Positions 16,633 to 24,729 of a stretch of DNA of 33,951 nucleotides are shown here, piece by piece. The first letter of the stretch is position 1. Every line of letters starts with the position of its first letter. This stretch comes from Actinomycetota bacterium (GTDB taxonomy: Bacteria; Actinomycetota; Actinomycetes; Nanopelagicales; Nanopelagicaceae), in assembly GCA_005800815.1 (NCBI GenBank), contig SYEK01000027.1, positions 1-33,951 of the forward strand, read 5' to 3'. Under the pieces are notes generated by a model. It did no database searches. It was not told the DNA's origin and saw only the letters and a program-made list of their open reading frames with translations. A program made the position numbers and the translations under genes.

Positions 16633-17352
16633 CTATGGACGCAGGCGGTGAAGTCCGCCACGAACAAGGGCGGCATGTAAACGGATAGAAAGCGCCGCGA
16701 TCTCTTTTTGAACCTCTTGGGCGCGTGCTTTGGACTCAGAGGATTTCTGACGTGTCAAAGGCGTGATCACCTGCTCGATGAGCCCGATCTCCCGATCGGC
16801 CGCTGATTTGAAGGAGCGTAGATGCCGAGATTGAATTCCAAAGCTTGCCATCTCGGTAACCGCCTTGGCGATAGCAAGTGCATCACCATCGTAGTGACGA
16901 CCACGGGGGGCGATAAGGCCATAACTCTCAATCTCAACTAATTGATCATCACTCATACCTGAGTTCTTCAATAGCTCATCTCGTGAGAGGCGCATCTCAC
17001 TATTCTCACCAAAGGCCGCGGCAAGCATCTGCCCATCGACAGTTGCAAGGGAGATTGAGGGATGTGCAACTCCCCCAACAGGTGCTGGAGTCAACCCTCT
17101 ATCCATTGCATCAAGGTTGTCTTTGATCACTTTGAGTGGGAGATACTGATCTCGCTGAGCCAGCAGAACATAGCGCAGACGCTCTAAATCTGAGCTTGTG
17201 AACTTACGGTAGCCCGAGGGGGTTCGCTGTGGCTCGATCAAACCTTCAGACTCAAGGAATCTAATCTTTGAGATCGTGATATCAGTGAAATCACCGCGAA
17301 GTCGGTTGAGAACCTCGCCGATACTTAAATAGGCACGTGCTGGAACTGCCAT
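16633..17352 (-). CDS. ftsR: MerR-family regulator FtsR-like (Rv1828)
   Basis: A 239-residue MerR regulator resembling Rv1828, whose Corynebacterium homologue FtsR activates ftsZ. The N-terminal HTH is YLSIGEVLNRLRGDFTDITISKIRFLESEGLIEPQRTPSGYRKFTSSDLERLRYVLLAQRDQYLPLKVIKDNLD. The second half contains LSRDELLKNSGMSDDQLVEIESYGLIAPRG, a second HTH-like unit characteristic of this group. I chose the ATG at 17352 because GGAG lies 5 nt upstream; a longer frame to 17406 overlaps garA. It follows garA by 25 nt. FtsR activity as a cell-division activator is inferred from family and synteny. Confidence 0.85.
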   Translation of the reverse strand: MAVPARAYLSIGEVLNRLRGDFTDITISKIRFLESEGLIEPQRTPSGYRKFTSSDLERLRYVLLAQRDQYLPLKVIKDNLDAMDRGLTPAPVGGVAHPSISLATVDGQMLAAAFGENSEMRLSRDELLKNSGMSDDQLVEIESYGLIAPRGRHYDGDALAIAKAVTEMASFGIQSRHLRSFKSAADREIGLIEQVITPLTRQKSSESKARAQEVQKEIAALSIRLHAALVRGGLHRLRP

Positions 17353-17377
17353 GAGAACTCCTGTCCTAAAAGAATGA

Positions 17378-17839
17378 TCATCTAGTTTTCTCTTTTTGCT
17401 GGCCACTTACAAATAAGAGATGGAACTTTCCTATTTGGATCTCATCACCAGATCTTAGATTTGCTTGGGTTACGGACTTGTTGTTGAGATAGGTTCCATT
17501 TAATGAAGCATTGTCTTTGAGAAGAAAACCCTGCCCCTCTATTTCGATCTTCGCATGCGATCTGGAGACCGTTACATCATCGAGGAATATGGAGCTCAAT
17601 GGGGATCGACCGATGCTTGCCCCCTCCTGTGTGATGAGAAATCGTGAGCCCTCACGCTGTCCACGAAAGATAAGGATCATGGCCCTGTCCCGACCACCAG
17701 ATTCGATCTCCCGGACGACCTTGCGATCTGGCTCTGCAAGAGTGGAGAGGTATTCATCAAGTGCTCGCCTGCCCAGGCCACGGGGCTGATCTGTCTCAAG
17801 ATGAAGAAGGCTCGTGAGTTCATCGACAGGACGTTTCAT
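17378..17839 (-). CDS. garA: FHA-domain regulator GarA/OdhI-like
   Basis: GarA/OdhI is a small FHA protein that inhibits 2-oxoglutarate dehydrogenase and tunes glutamate metabolism, switched by Ser/Thr kinases. The 153 residues have a C-terminal FHA domain with GASIGRSPLSSIFLDDVTVSRSHAKIEI (Arg, Ser and His of the phosphopeptide pocket), SLNGTYLNNKSV and GDEIQIGKFHLLF. The N-terminal segment lacks the ETT phosphorylation motif of M. tuberculosis GarA; the closest is DELTSLLHLE near residues 6-15. TAAGGT (17861-17866) and AAAGGGG form a leadered promoter. Synteny with gcvH and the MerR genes supports the name; regulation by phosphorylation is uncertain. Confidence 0.85.
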   Translation of the reverse strand: MKRPVDELTSLLHLETDQPRGLGRRALDEYLSTLAEPDRKVVREIESGGRDRAMILIFRGQREGSRFLITQEGASIGRSPLSSIFLDDVTVSRSHAKIEIEGQGFLLKDNASLNGTYLNNKSVTQANLRSGDEIQIGKFHLLFVSGQQKEKTR

Positions 17840-17860
17840 TGCCTTGCCCCTTTACTCTCT

Positions 17861-17866
17861 ACCTTA
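17861..17866 (-). promoter_or_regulatory. Candidate -10 box of garA
   Basis: TAAGGT on the minus strand, followed by about 20 nt containing AAAGGGG before the ATG at 17839. The spacing implies a short leader with a Shine-Dalgarno. No -35 was recognised. Confidence 0.35.
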
Positions 17867-17896
17867 GGCTGAGATTAAAGGGGTGAGAGGAATTGG

Positions 17897-18271
17897 TCAA
17901 GCCGTCAAAGCGGCGTATTCACCAGAGCTTAGAAGGTTTGAGGGTTCACTTGTGACCTCAATTTTAACGAGCCAACCCTCACCGTAAGGATCGGAGTTGA
18001 TTGACTCCGGCGATGCTAAGAGCAGATCATTAATCGAGGTAACTATGCCGCTCACCGGCGCGAAGAGTTCAGAGACTGATTTGGTCGACTCGACCTCTCC
18101 ACACACTGCACCTGCTACAACACTCTCACCGATCTTTGGCAGCTGCACATAGACGATGTCACCGAGCGCGGCTTGGGCGTAATCGGTGATACCCATGGTG
18201 TAGATAGATCCCTCAATCGATATCCACTCGTGCTCGACGGTGTATTTGAGCCCTTCAGGTGTTGATGACAT
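17897..18271 (-). CDS. gcvH: Glycine cleavage system H protein
   Basis: GcvH carries the lipoyl arm that shuttles the aminomethyl group between P, T and L proteins. The 124 residues match the family: KYTVEHEWISIEG, GITDYAQAALGDIVYVQLP, then the lipoylation site Lys64 in GEVESTKSVSELFAPVSG and NDLLLASPESINSDPYGEGWLVKI. It starts at ATG 18271, overlapping the end of pgsA by 17 nt, and is followed after 57 bp by garA. It supplies the carrier for gcvP further downstream. Confidence 0.96.
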   Translation of the reverse strand: MSSTPEGLKYTVEHEWISIEGSIYTMGITDYAQAALGDIVYVQLPKIGESVVAGAVCGEVESTKSVSELFAPVSGIVTSINDLLLASPESINSDPYGEGWLVKIEVTSEPSNLLSSGEYAALTA

Positions 18272-18830
18272 TGCCAGACCTTATCTTGTAAAACGCCTCA
18301 CGCGCATAGTAGGCGCCGGTCACAAGGTAGAGGCCCACGCCCCAGATGGCAAAGGCCCATCCCACTACCGAGGCGATTGTGCCCAAGACGCTCTCTATTG
18401 TGGCAAGAAGTAGAAAAGGAAAGGCATACATCAGATTAAAGGTCGCCGCCTTGCCCAAAAATGTGACCTGTAAGAGAGCTAGACCTCGAGCCCTCAAGAT
18501 CACACTGAGAAGGGCCAGGATCAGGTCACGCAAGAGTAAGACTGCGATAAGCCAGATAGGTACAACCTCTCGGATGAGAAATACGACCAGGATTGCACAG
18601 ATATAGAGCCGATCGATAGCAGGATCTGCAATCTCTCCGAGTCGCGATGTCTGGCCCCAGGCCCGGGCCAATTTGCCATCAAAGTAGTCGGTTGCACCAG
18701 CGATGGTTAAGACCAGAATCGCCCACTCATCTGCTTTCAGGCTCAATGTGAGGTAGACAAATAGTGGTACGCCTAAGAGGCGAAGAAGAGTCAGGGCGTT
18801 GGGAATCGTGAGCACATCTTGATTTATCAC
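18255..18830 (-). CDS. pgsA: CDP-alcohol phosphatidyltransferase family protein
   Basis: An integral membrane enzyme that joins a CDP-linked lipid to an alcohol, probably glycerol-3-phosphate or a phosphatidyl group acceptor (phosphatidylglycerol or cardiolipin synthesis). The 191 residues contain the full signature D-x2-D-G-x2-A-R-x8-G-x3-D-x3-D at residues 48-73 ([14 protein letters not shown] then [10 protein letters not shown]). Hydrophobic segments follow around [30 protein letters not shown] and [16 protein letters not shown]. The M. tuberculosis gene at this location is pgsA2 (Rv1822). The GTG start overlaps the stop of the cmk-der gene (GTGA), so it is the last gene of that operon or read into gcvH. 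The alcohol is not identifiable from sequence. Confidence 0.88.
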   Translation of the reverse strand: MINQDVLTIPNALTLLRLLGVPLFVYLTLSLKADEWAILVLTIAGATDYFDGKLARAWGQTSRLGEIADPAIDRLYICAILVVFLIREVVPIWLIAVLLLRDLILALLSVILRARGLALLQVTFLGKAATFNLMYAFPFLLLATIESVLGTIASVVGWAFAIWGVGLYLVTGAYYAREAFYKIRSGNVINT

Positions 18831-20782
18831 TCTCTCTCCTTGACTCGGATGGCAACATGCACGGGAGTGCCAGGAAAGCCAAACTCCTCACGCAGACGTC
18901 GTTCGATAAAGCGCCTGTAGGAGGCCTCGATCCAACCGTTGGAAAAAACGACGAACTTTGGGGGCGCTATTCCTGCTTGAGTTGCATAATAGATCTTCGG
19001 CTGTTTGCCTCCCCTAACAGGCGGGGGCGTAGCTCCGATGAGAGCGCCAAGAAATGAGTTGAGAGTGGCCGTGGGGACCCTGCGTTCCCAGGAATCAAGG
19101 GCGCTGCGAAGGGCCGGAGCCAGGCGATCTCTATGCCAGCCTGTCTTTGCCGCCACATTCACACGTTGGGCCCATTCCACCTGGTCAAGGTGGCGATCGA
19201 TCTCCTTATCCAGCTGATCACGGCGATCCTCATCGACTAGATCCCACTTGTTCATCACGATCACCATGGCCTTGCCGGCCTCTTCGACCATCGTGATCAC
19301 ACGCAGGTCCTGTTCGGTGATCGGCTCTGAGGCATCGAGCACTACCACGGCTACCTCTGCTCGCTCCAATGCACTCTGTGTTCGAAGCGAGGCGTAATAA
19401 TCCGTACCTGAGGCTTGGTTGGCACGTTTCTTTAATCCCGCCGTGTCGATAAATCGCCAGGTCGATCCTCCAAACTCTATCAACTCATCAACGGGATCAC
19501 GTGTGGTACCTGCAAGATCATCGACGAGTGAACGGTTCTCCCCTGCTAAGGCGTTGAGTAAGGATGACTTGCCAACGTTGGGGCGCCCGATGAGTGCCAC
19601 TTTGCGAAATCCATCGGTACCTGCCGCTCGCCCAACCTCTGGAAGCTCACGCACGATGTGATCGAGTAGATCCCCACTTCCACGCCCATGTAGTGCAGAT
19701 ACAAAGTAGGGCTCACCAAGACCTAAACTCCACAGGCCATGTGCATCTGACTCTTCTGGCTCTCCATCGACCTTATTAGCGATGAGAATGAGTGGCTTCT
19801 TTGTTTTTCGCAGACGCTGAACAAGAATCTCATCTTCATCGAGTGCGCCAACTTGTGCATCGACAACAAAGGCCAAAACATCGGCCTGCTCCATCGCAAC
19901 CTCTGCTGCTGCGCTGACTTGTATCGAGATTCCATCGGGCTTTGCCTGCCATCCCCCAGTATCCATAACGATAAACCTGCGTCCGCCCCATTCGCACTCG
20001 TACTGCACTCGGTCACGCGTCACACCCGGTATGTCCTCAACGATCGCCTCTCGCCGCCCGAGAAAACGGTTGATGAGCGTTGACTTACCGACGTTTGGGC
20101 GGCCTATGATGGCAAGGATCGGTAGACCTAGTAGAGAGCGCTCGCGCAAAAGCTCCCAGACTCGATCGATCGTCTCGTTCAAATCAAGGTAAGTTGAATC
20201 GATTTCGACTGCATCCCTTGCAATCACAAGGGGAGAGAATTGCCGGGTTGAATCGATGAGATCACGTGAATCCAATGATGCTCGAACATCTATCTCTTTA
20301 TCATCGGTCTCACTCTCTCGACGCACAGTTCGCGAGTCCAAATCAGCTGTAAGAAAAATCTTCAAAGCTGCATCAGGGGCTACAACCGTTGCAATATCAC
20401 GACCTTCAACGACAATACCCCTGTGCGCCTTATCAATAATCCCACGTTGGAGTTTCAAGAGTTCCTTGCGAATTTCCGGCATCGCACTGATGCGACTGAC
20501 ATTCTCAGTGACAGAGCTGCCTCGTATCGAGTGCGTTACCTGCTCCTCTCCAACAAAGACTTCAGGATTTTCTGGATCTGATTCAAATCTTATAGGAGAG
20601 TTTTTGAGTGCGAGAATAATCTGGGCACTCTCCTGAATCTTATTCTCGAGGGCTAGCCAGGTAACAGCCCGATAGAGTGCGCCAGTATCTAAATAGTTCC
20701 ACCCAGCTCGGATAGCAATCGCCTTTGATGTGCTCGATTTTCCTGCTCCGCTTGGGCCATCGATCGCTACGACTACGCCCAT
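18827..20782 (-). CDS. cmk-der: Bifunctional cytidylate kinase / GTPase Der
   Basis: One 651-residue frame encodes two enzymes. Residues 1 to about 215 are cytidylate kinase (CMP/dCMP phosphorylation): P-loop [32 protein letters not shown] and RDAVEIDST. Residues from about 219 are Der/EngA, a double-GTPase 50S assembly factor: G1 loops GRPNVGKST (227-235) and GRPNVGKSS (399-407), DTGG and DTAG, NKVD (336-339) and NKWD (511-514), then a KH-like domain ending [16 protein letters not shown]. In M. tuberculosis cmk and engA (Rv1712-Rv1713) are adjacent separate genes; here there is no linker to speak of. A TACTCT box 6 nt before the ATG suggests its own leaderless promoter. The fusion is reported in some Actinobacteria. 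Confidence 0.95.
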   Translation of the reverse strand: MGVVVAIDGPSGAGKSSTSKAIAIRAGWNYLDTGALYRAVTWLALENKIQESAQIILALKNSPIRFESDPENPEVFVGEEQVTHSIRGSSVTENVSRISAMPEIRKELLKLQRGIIDKAHRGIVVEGRDIATVVAPDAALKIFLTADLDSRTVRRESETDDKEIDVRASLDSRDLIDSTRQFSPLVIARDAVEIDSTYLDLNETIDRVWELLRERSLLGLPILAIIGRPNVGKSTLINRFLGRREAIVEDIPGVTRDRVQYECEWGGRRFIVMDTGGWQAKPDGISIQVSAAAEVAMEQADVLAFVVDAQVGALDEDEILVQRLRKTKKPLILIANKVDGEPEESDAHGLWSLGLGEPYFVSALHGRGSGDLLDHIVRELPEVGRAAGTDGFRKVALIGRPNVGKSSLLNALAGENRSLVDDLAGTTRDPVDELIEFGGSTWRFIDTAGLKKRANQASGTDYYASLRTQSALERAEVAVVVLDASEPITEQDLRVITMVEEAGKAMVIVMNKWDLVDEDRRDQLDKEIDRHLDQVEWAQRVNVAAKTGWHRDRLAPALRSALDSWERRVPTATLNSFLGALIGATPPPVRGGKQPKIYYATQAGIAPPKFVVFSNGWIEASYRRFIERRLREEFGFPGTPVHVAIRVKERE

Positions 20783-20788
20783 GTTCTT

Positions 20789-20794
20789 AGAGTA
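20789..20794 (-). promoter_or_regulatory. -10 box for leaderless cmk-der
   Basis: TACTCT on the minus strand lies exactly 6 nt before the ATG at 20782, within the 15-bp gap after tyrA. Confidence 0.5.
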
Positions 20795-20797
20795 CTT

Positions 20798-21850
20798 CTA
20801 TTTAAGAACCGGATGAACATTCCATCCGATAGAAAGTAAATGATCTGAAATCAATAGCGCATCAGATGATGAGAGCGATAGAGTGATCAGTGCGCTCAAC
20901 TGTCCCGGTGAGTGTTCGATACTCAAATCTTCGATGTTGACACCGATTGCTGCGCACTCGTTAAAGATTGCAGCTAGTTGACCAGGTTTGTCATCGATAA
21001 CGATCGGAAGATATGTATATTCACGGGCCGCGCCACCATGTTTGCCGGGAATCCTGGCACGTCCCTCTCCTCCCGCCTTGATCAGTTCGGCGATCTGGGC
21101 GGGATCATCAAGATTTTCTCTCAGTTCATTTACAGAGTGCTGCATTGAATCTAAAAGCCCCCGAAGATTTTCGCGATTGGAGTAGATGATCTGACTCCAG
21201 AGCCCTGGATCCGATGCAGCGATTCGCGTCGTATCGCGCAGTCCAGAACCTGAGAGCTCCAACCAGTCCATGGGAGTATCGTTCAAGGTTGCAGCCAGCA
21301 GGGATGAGAGAATCTGGGGCAGATGAGAGATAGCGGCCACGGCCCGGTCATGCTCATCGGCCTTCATCACCACGCAATGGGCTCCGAGGGTTTGGATCAC
21401 CTGCCTGACTACGGCTATCGCCTCTTGAGATGTCTTGGAACCCGGGGCCATCACCCAGGTGCGAGTTGCAAAGAGATCGGCGCGGGCTGCCTGTGCTCCC
21501 CCAATTTCACGACCGGCCATCGGGTGGGTTGCAACAAACTGCTCTAAGGGAAGGCTGGAATGTGCAATCTGTTGTAAAGGTTCATACTTAACACTGCCAA
21601 CATCCATAAATATCGAGTTTGGGTTTAGCAAGAACTCAGCCTCTATGACCGATCCAAGGGCATGAGAGGGCAGAGCAAATATCACTAAATCTGAAGGACC
21701 CTGATGCGCCCGACCCACTAAATCCTGCGCCAAGTGCGCACGCGCCGAATCGATATCAATCATCTGACTGGTTATTGAGTGTGGGCGAAGCCCTAAGGCT
21801 ATCGAGGTGCCAATTAGGCCTGATCCAACGATGCGGACAGAGCGCAACAC
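20798..21850 (-). CDS. tyrA: Prephenate dehydrogenase with ACT domain
   Basis: TyrA oxidatively decarboxylates prephenate to 4-hydroxyphenylpyruvate for tyrosine. The 350 residues start with a Rossmann motif VRIVGSGLIGTSIALGL, then DLVIFALPS, FMDVGSVK, and the active-site segment THPMAGREIGGAQAARADLF. The helical dimerisation domain contains AISHLPQILSSLLAATL (catalytic His). A C-terminal ACT domain near residues 280-350 (YLPIVIDDKPGQLAAIFNE and later) suggests feedback by tyrosine. The GTG start overlaps the aroH stop by one base (TAGTG), so translation is coupled with the chorismate mutase that makes its substrate. Confidence 0.93.
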   Translation of the reverse strand: MLRSVRIVGSGLIGTSIALGLRPHSITSQMIDIDSARAHLAQDLVGRAHQGPSDLVIFALPSHALGSVIEAEFLLNPNSIFMDVGSVKYEPLQQIAHSSLPLEQFVATHPMAGREIGGAQAARADLFATRTWVMAPGSKTSQEAIAVVRQVIQTLGAHCVVMKADEHDRAVAAISHLPQILSSLLAATLNDTPMDWLELSGSGLRDTTRIAASDPGLWSQIIYSNRENLRGLLDSMQHSVNELRENLDDPAQIAELIKAGGEGRARIPGKHGGAAREYTYLPIVIDDKPGQLAAIFNECAAIGVNIEDLSIEHSPGQLSALITLSLSSSDALLISDHLLSIGWNVHPVLK

Positions 21851-22206
21851 TATTGGGCTATATCTTTGCGCAGGGATTGAGCCCCATGCAGATAGATGTG
21901 AGACATGACCGGTGCACTTGTCTCACATGTGAGCAACACGCGGATAGTGCGCTCAAGTGCACCTGGAACATCGACCTCAACAGAGCCAAGCAGCGGCACG
22001 GCTTCAAAGCCAACTGCTCGAGCTGCGGCGGCTGGAAAGGCGGCTGTGAGATCCGGGGTGGACGTGAAATGTACTGAGATAACCATATCTGGGGTGAGAA
22101 AGTTGGCCTGCATGAGCGATCCAATGAGCTCTTGAACACCGGCGAAGATAGCCTCCTGTGTATTGGAGCTTACTTGCGTTGCTCCCCGTACAGCTTTGAC
22201 TCCCAT
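21850..22206 (-). CDS. aroH: Chorismate mutase, AroH type
   Basis: Converts chorismate to prephenate. The 118 residues match the trimeric AroH fold rather than the helical AroQ fold: KAVRGATQVSSNTQEAI carries the counterpart of Bacillus Arg7, STPDLTAAFPAAAAR the conserved STPDL loop, SVEVDV the Glu78 position, TIRVL the Arg90 position, and HIYLHGA the Tyr108 position. I chose the ATG at 22206, since a TACCCT box lies exactly 6 nt upstream; the open frame to 22314 runs into the AT-rich gap and has no start support. Directly upstream of tyrA with stop/start overlap, it forms a two-step prephenate-to-tyrosine unit. Confidence 0.92.
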   Translation of the reverse strand: MGVKAVRGATQVSSNTQEAIFAGVQELIGSLMQANFLTPDMVISVHFTSTPDLTAAFPAAAARAVGFEAVPLLGSVEVDVPGALERTIRVLLTCETSAPVMSHIYLHGAQSLRKDIAQ

Positions 22207-22212
22207 GCGACA

Positions 22213-22218
22213 AGGGTA
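22213..22218 (-). promoter_or_regulatory. -10 box for leaderless aroH
   Basis: TACCCT on the minus strand, exactly 6 nt before the ATG at 22206, identical to the gcvP box. Confidence 0.6.
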
Positions 22219-22258
22219 TCGTTCTGAACTATTTTTTCGCGCATATTTCAAACTCTGT

Positions 22259-22284
22259 AAAACAATTAAACAATAAATTGTTTT
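22259..22284. repeat. 9-bp inverted repeat in AT-rich gap
   Basis: AAAACAATT (22259-22267) and AATTGTTTT (22276-22284) are perfect inverted copies around 8 bases. It may be an operator or a weak terminator; the stem is almost all A/T. Confidence 0.6.
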
Positions 22285-22302
22285 GACGTAAAATCTACAA
22301 TT

Positions 22303-22368
22303 ATGTTTCGACAAAAAAGTAAGGAGGTGAAAACAGTGAGGTTGGGCATTATCGATATACCGACTTAA
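22303..22368 (+). CDS. Candidate tiny ORF with perfect Shine-Dalgarno
   Basis: The frame ATG 22303 to TAA 22368 gives 21 codons. Inside it AAGGAGGTGA (22321-22330) matches the anti-Shine-Dalgarno over ten bases and is well placed for a GTG at 22336, giving the 10-residue MRLGIIDIPT. TAAAAT (22289-22294) lies 8 nt before the ATG. Nothing downstream on the plus strand could be controlled by it as a leader, since the neighbouring genes are on the other strand. Expression is unproven, and the Shine-Dalgarno match could be chance or part of an antisense RNA. Confidence 0.3.
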   Translation: MFRQKSKEVKTVRLGIIDIPT

Positions 22369-22477
22369 AAGCTCGTATATAAGCCTAGTGTTTATTCATA
22401 AATCTACTTTACTGTTCTTATTGTCGATATATATATTTATTAATATTTTTGAGCAATGTCAATTTATAGTAATGTGG

Positions 22478-23191
22478 TTAAAACTGTAAAACTTTACGTA
22501 GTTTTATTAACTCTCCATCATTGAGATCTCGCCAGCGACCCTCAGGTGTATCCCCCAGGGAGATCGGACCAAATCGGGTTCGAATCAAGCGCAGGACATC
22601 GATGCCTACGGCCTCCATCAAACGCCGAATGATGTGGTAGCGACCCTCGTGAATGGTCACCTCGATCCAGCGTTGGGATAGCTCTTTGAAAGATGAGACC
22701 CGACCCATCCCATCCTCGAGCTCTATGCCTGACAGCAGAGATTTATCGACCCCGAGCGGCAACTGCCCATCGAACTCGATGATGTAGGTCTTTTTCAGGC
22801 CAAAGGATGGATGGGTTGCCCTAAAAGTGAGATCTCCATCGTTGGTGAGCAGGATCAAGCCCTCGGAGTCCTTATCGAGCCGGCCAACATGAAAGAGGCG
22901 CTCTGTACGAAAATCCACAAAATCACTCAAGGATGGACGACCATCGGGATCGAACATGGTTGACAAAACGCCTTTAGGTTTATGAAGTGCAAGATAAGTT
23001 TTAGTCATTGCACGATGAATTGTCTCACCATCAACTTTGACTTGATTTTTTTCAGGATCACACTTGGAGCCCAACTCTCGAACAGTAACTCCATCGACGC
23101 TGACTCGACCCGAGCCTATTAGCTCATCGGCTCCCCGACGGCTGGTGATGCCTGCATCTGCGATTATCTTATTCAGGCGCATATGGCCCAT
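22478..23191 (-). CDS. rluB: 23S rRNA pseudouridine synthase, RluB family
   Basis: Isomerises uridine in helix 89 of 23S rRNA (U2605-type site by family). The 237 residues have an N-terminal S4 RNA-binding domain (MRLNKIIADAGITSRRGADELIGSGRVSVDG) and a catalytic domain with GRLDKDSEGL, Asp106 being the nucleophile, plus LLTNDGDLTFRATHPS and the C-terminal RRLMEAVGIDVLRLIRTRFGPISLG. The ATG at 23191 is preceded by GGGAG at 6 nt. It follows scpB by 40 bp, in which TAGGCT (23222-23227) could serve as an internal -10. The order scpA-scpB-rluB is conserved with Rv1709-Rv1711. Confidence 0.93.
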   Translation of the reverse strand: MGHMRLNKIIADAGITSRRGADELIGSGRVSVDGVTVRELGSKCDPEKNQVKVDGETIHRAMTKTYLALHKPKGVLSTMFDPDGRPSLSDFVDFRTERLFHVGRLDKDSEGLILLTNDGDLTFRATHPSFGLKKTYIIEFDGQLPLGVDKSLLSGIELEDGMGRVSSFKELSQRWIEVTIHEGRYHIIRRLMEAVGIDVLRLIRTRFGPISLGDTPEGRWRDLNDGELIKLRKVLQF

Positions 23192-23231
23192 GGCTGTCTC
23201 CCGACCGTCAAGGAGAAGTTTAGCCTAGCCC

Positions 23232-23789
23232 TTAATCAGTTAGCGAATCCAAAATATCGTCAAGGCGATCAAGATTGGGTAGATATGGGGCCAGAGCGGG
23301 TAGATCCTCCAGGGCGTTCAGCCCCAGGCGCTCAAGAAAATAGCTTGTTGTGATGTAGAGGATCGCACCAGTCTCATGCTCGATACCCGATTCTTCAACC
23401 AGGCCGCGAGTTATGAGGGTTTTCATTACAGCCTCAACGTTCACACCCCGAATCGCAGAGATGCGGGCGCGCGAGATCGGTTGGCGATAGGCGACCACTG
23501 AGAGCGTCTCGAGGGCGGCCTGAGTCAGTCGCGCCTGCTGACCATCAAGGACAAAACGCTCAACCACGGTTGATAGATCTGGATGGCTATAAAAACGCCA
23601 TCCCCCAGCGATCTTTTTTAGGGCAAAGCCCCGTTGGTCATAGCTGTTTGATAGCCTCTCAAGAGCTGCCTGGATCTCCTCAACGGTGCGCTCGAGAACC
23701 TGGGCCAGAGTCATCTCACTTACTGGCTCATCGACGACCATTAAGATCGCCTCGATTGAACGCTCAATCTCTACATTAGACATTCTCAC
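23232..23789 (-). CDS. scpB: Segregation and condensation protein B
   Basis: ScpB dimers bind ScpA and the SMC ATPase to form the bacterial condensin that organises newly replicated origins. The 185 residues are two winged-helix domains: SIEAILMVVDEPVSEMTLAQVLE, then FALKKIAGGWRFYSHPDLS and the strongly conserved LSVVAYRQPISRARISAIRGVNVEAVMKTLITRGLVEESG. It starts at GTG 23789 or ATG 23783, overlapping scpA by 14 or 8 nt. Translation is coupled with scpA; smc itself is not in the window. Confidence 0.94.
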   Translation of the reverse strand: MRMSNVEIERSIEAILMVVDEPVSEMTLAQVLERTVEEIQAALERLSNSYDQRGFALKKIAGGWRFYSHPDLSTVVERFVLDGQQARLTQAALETLSVVAYRQPISRARISAIRGVNVEAVMKTLITRGLVEESGIEHETGAILYITTSYFLERLGLNALEDLPALAPYLPNLDRLDDILDSLTD

Positions 23790-24651
23790 CGTTTTTCTCT
23801 ACATCACTCTGCTCCAGGATAACGGGGATATCGAACTCATCAGTGGCCGCAATCTCTGCCTCCAAGGGGCCAGTCCAGGAGATCTGCAGCTCGCCCATGG
23901 CTATGACCTGGTTAAAACGCAGGACACCCTGACGATAGAGATCTAAGAGAGCTAAAAATCGGGCGACAATGACCAAGGTACTATCGCTCTCGGTGATGAG
24001 ATTTCTAAAGGAGAGTGAGATGGATCTGCGCAGGGCTGCCACCACCACCCGCGACTCTTCAGCCACACTGACAAGGGGCTGGTGTAGGTGCTCCGCGCTC
24101 AAAATCGCCGGGGTTTTTGGCGTGAGAACCCGCTCTGCTATCGCGGCAAAGCGCGCCGCCCCGACACCGATGAGCACCTCAGGCAGCAGAGCGGCAAGGC
24201 TTGGCTCCAAGGAGACCACTCGGGAAAAGGATTGATCTGCCAGTTGGATGCGTGCAGCAAAGGTCGCTGCAATCTCCTTGAAGGCCCGGTACTGCAGCAG
24301 GCGGGCAAAGAGAATATCTCTGGCCTCAAGCAGGGCCAGATCCTCCTCATCATCGACCTCCCCACTTGGCAAGAGCCGAGCGGCCTTTAAATCAAGGAGC
24401 GTAGCGGCCACAACGAGAAATTCGGTGGCCTGATCTAGCCTCCAGCCCTGGCCACTGCCCTCCAGGGTGCGGATAAATGAGATGAACTCATCTGTGACGA
24501 TGCTCAAAGATATCTCGGTGATATCCATCCTGTGACGGGAGATGAGTTGGAGCAAGAGATCAAATGGACCCTCGAAATTCTCTAAATGAACTGAGAATGC
24601 AGCTCCATCGCCGACACTGACATCGCCAGAGAGATCAGTTGAGACATCCAC
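23776..24651 (-). CDS. scpA: Segregation and condensation protein A
   Basis: ScpA is the kleisin that bridges SMC heads. The 291 residues have the N-terminal kleisin helix FSVHLENFEGPFDLLLQLISRHRMDITEISLSIVTDEFI, a variable middle, DLKAARLLP, and a C-terminal winged helix ending in the LLDLYRQGVLRFNQ region. The start is GTG 24651, with TAGGGT exactly 6 nt upstream, consistent with a leaderless message. It heads the scpA-scpB-rluB unit and diverges from the parA gene across 78 bp, the usual arrangement with a PldP-type ParA. Confidence 0.93.
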   Translation of the reverse strand: MDVSTDLSGDVSVGDGAAFSVHLENFEGPFDLLLQLISRHRMDITEISLSIVTDEFISFIRTLEGSGQGWRLDQATEFLVVAATLLDLKAARLLPSGEVDDEEDLALLEARDILFARLLQYRAFKEIAATFAARIQLADQSFSRVVSLEPSLAALLPEVLIGVGAARFAAIAERVLTPKTPAILSAEHLHQPLVSVAEESRVVVAALRRSISLSFRNLITESDSTLVIVARFLALLDLYRQGVLRFNQVIAMGELQISWTGPLEAEIAATDEFDIPVILEQSDVEKNGENV

Positions 24652-24657
24652 ACAGGA

Positions 24658-24663
24658 ACCCTA
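24658..24663 (-). promoter_or_regulatory. -10 box for leaderless scpA
   Basis: TAGGGT on the minus strand lies exactly 6 nt before the GTG at 24651. No ribosome binding site intervenes. Confidence 0.6.
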
Positions 24664-24729
24664 CTTCACAGTTGCCGCCAAACTGCGTAACGCGTAGGCT
24701 CCTGGCATATCTAGAAAGAGGTTTGAGGT

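Larger units (their letters stand above)
22207..22477. other. 271-bp AT-rich intergenic region
   Basis: This is the longest gap in the window. Composition drops sharply (14 G/C in the 60 bases 22381-22440). It holds the aroH -10 box, a 9-bp inverted repeat, a plus-strand -10-like TAAAAT (22289-22294), a perfect extended Shine-Dalgarno and a tiny plus-strand ORF. No tRNA or known RNA family was recognised. Confidence 0.7.

Noticed and set aside
22207-22314. N-terminal extension of chorismate mutase to 22314
   Set aside because: The extension lies in AT-rich gap sequence, has no start signal, and the AroH family starts at MGVKAVRGAT.
22388-22489. 33-codon hydrophobic plus-strand ORF at the rluB 3' end
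   Set aside because: No ribosome binding site or promoter. Its Phe/Ile/Leu/Tyr composition is what random AT-rich DNA encodes, and it overlaps rluB.
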